From Streptomyces sp. WP-1 (GTDB lineage Bacteria > Actinomycetota > Actinomycetes > Streptomycetales > Streptomycetaceae): a stretch of DNA of 64,000 nucleotides. Position numbers and translations under genes: made by a program. Within the stretch, counting starts at the first letter, position 1; each line of letters starts with the position of its first letter. Positions 63,993-64,000 of the stretch are shown here, one piece after another. Below the pieces are notes generated by a model that had not been told where the DNA came from, ran no database searches, and saw only the letters and a list, made by a program, of their open reading frames with translations. Where the stretch lies: contig NZ_CP123923.1 in the NCBI RefSeq assembly GCF_030450125.1, positions 4,526,001 to 4,590,000 of the forward strand, in the 5' to 3' direction.

Positions 63993-64000
63993 CCCGTGAG

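Noticed and set aside
1..64000. tRNA or rRNA genes
   Set aside because: Reading the intergenic regions I saw no cloverleaf-like sequence with a T-loop GGTTCGAxTCC block and no rRNA text. A covariance-model scan would be needed to be certain.

Overview
The window is high-GC actinobacterial DNA, almost certainly a Streptomyces chromosome. The base composition, the strong G/C bias at third codon positions, the WhiJ-type XRE/DUF397 cassettes and the afsK, afsS and afsR genes all point that way. All calls come from reading the sequence. Comparisons with other species are from memory, not from a search.

Layout. 1-5.2 kb holds housekeeping and signalling genes: a truncated lipoprotein solute-binding protein, a conserved small protein, purU, an EF-hand protein, a STAS anti-anti-sigma factor and a sigma/anti-sigma pair. 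5.2-9 kb holds a WhiJ-like DUF397/XRE cassette, an ATP-binding anti-sigma-type protein, a second XRE regulator and a decayed gene. 9-33.7 kb is the first half of a large CoA-thioester catabolic island: acyl-CoA synthetases, two alpha/beta acyl-CoA dehydrogenase sets, an amidohydrolase, SDR, ADH, a cyclase-type hydrolase, enoyl-CoA hydratase, DUF35 and a thiolase/Ltp-like protein. Interspersed with it are GlxA-type and TetR regulators, an MFS carrier, FMO, GNAT and PNPOx genes. 33.7-36.7 kb carries LysE/Lrp, a TetR regulator and a VOC protein. 36.8-47.7 kb is the afsK ... higA-like ... afsS-afsR secondary-metabolism locus, with a catabolic block (enoyl-CoA hydratase, DUF35, thiolase, acyl-CoA synthetase) sitting between afsK and the rest. 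47.8-55.2 kb is the second half of the catabolic island: amidohydrolase, two LLM oxidoreductases, SDR, D-aminoacylase-like hydrolase and aldehyde dehydrogenase. 55.2-61.2 kb holds an F420-type oxidoreductase, a secreted PHP hydrolase, fbiC and two small exported/membrane proteins. 61.3-64 kb is a second DUF397/XRE cassette, an HTH protein and a run of broken gene ends.

How it fits together. The strongest unexpected signal is a palindrome, CTGAC-N5-GTCAG. It occurs eight times perfectly and three times with one mismatch, nearly always 4-50 bp upstream of catabolic gene starts, from 10.5 to 50.8 kb. A twelfth, degenerate copy overlaps the start codon of the TetR gene at 35.0-35.7 kb. I infer one regulon controlling a dispersed acyl-CoA catabolic pathway, with that TetR as the best candidate regulator. 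The enzyme set resembles branched or sterol-type side-chain degradation: alpha2beta2-type dehydrogenases, Ltp/DUF35 pairs and a 17-beta-HSD-like SDR. No ring-degrading enzymes are visible, so the substrate is unknown. Luciferase-like and deazaflavin-type oxidoreductases, with fbiC nearby, suggest that coenzyme F420 takes part.
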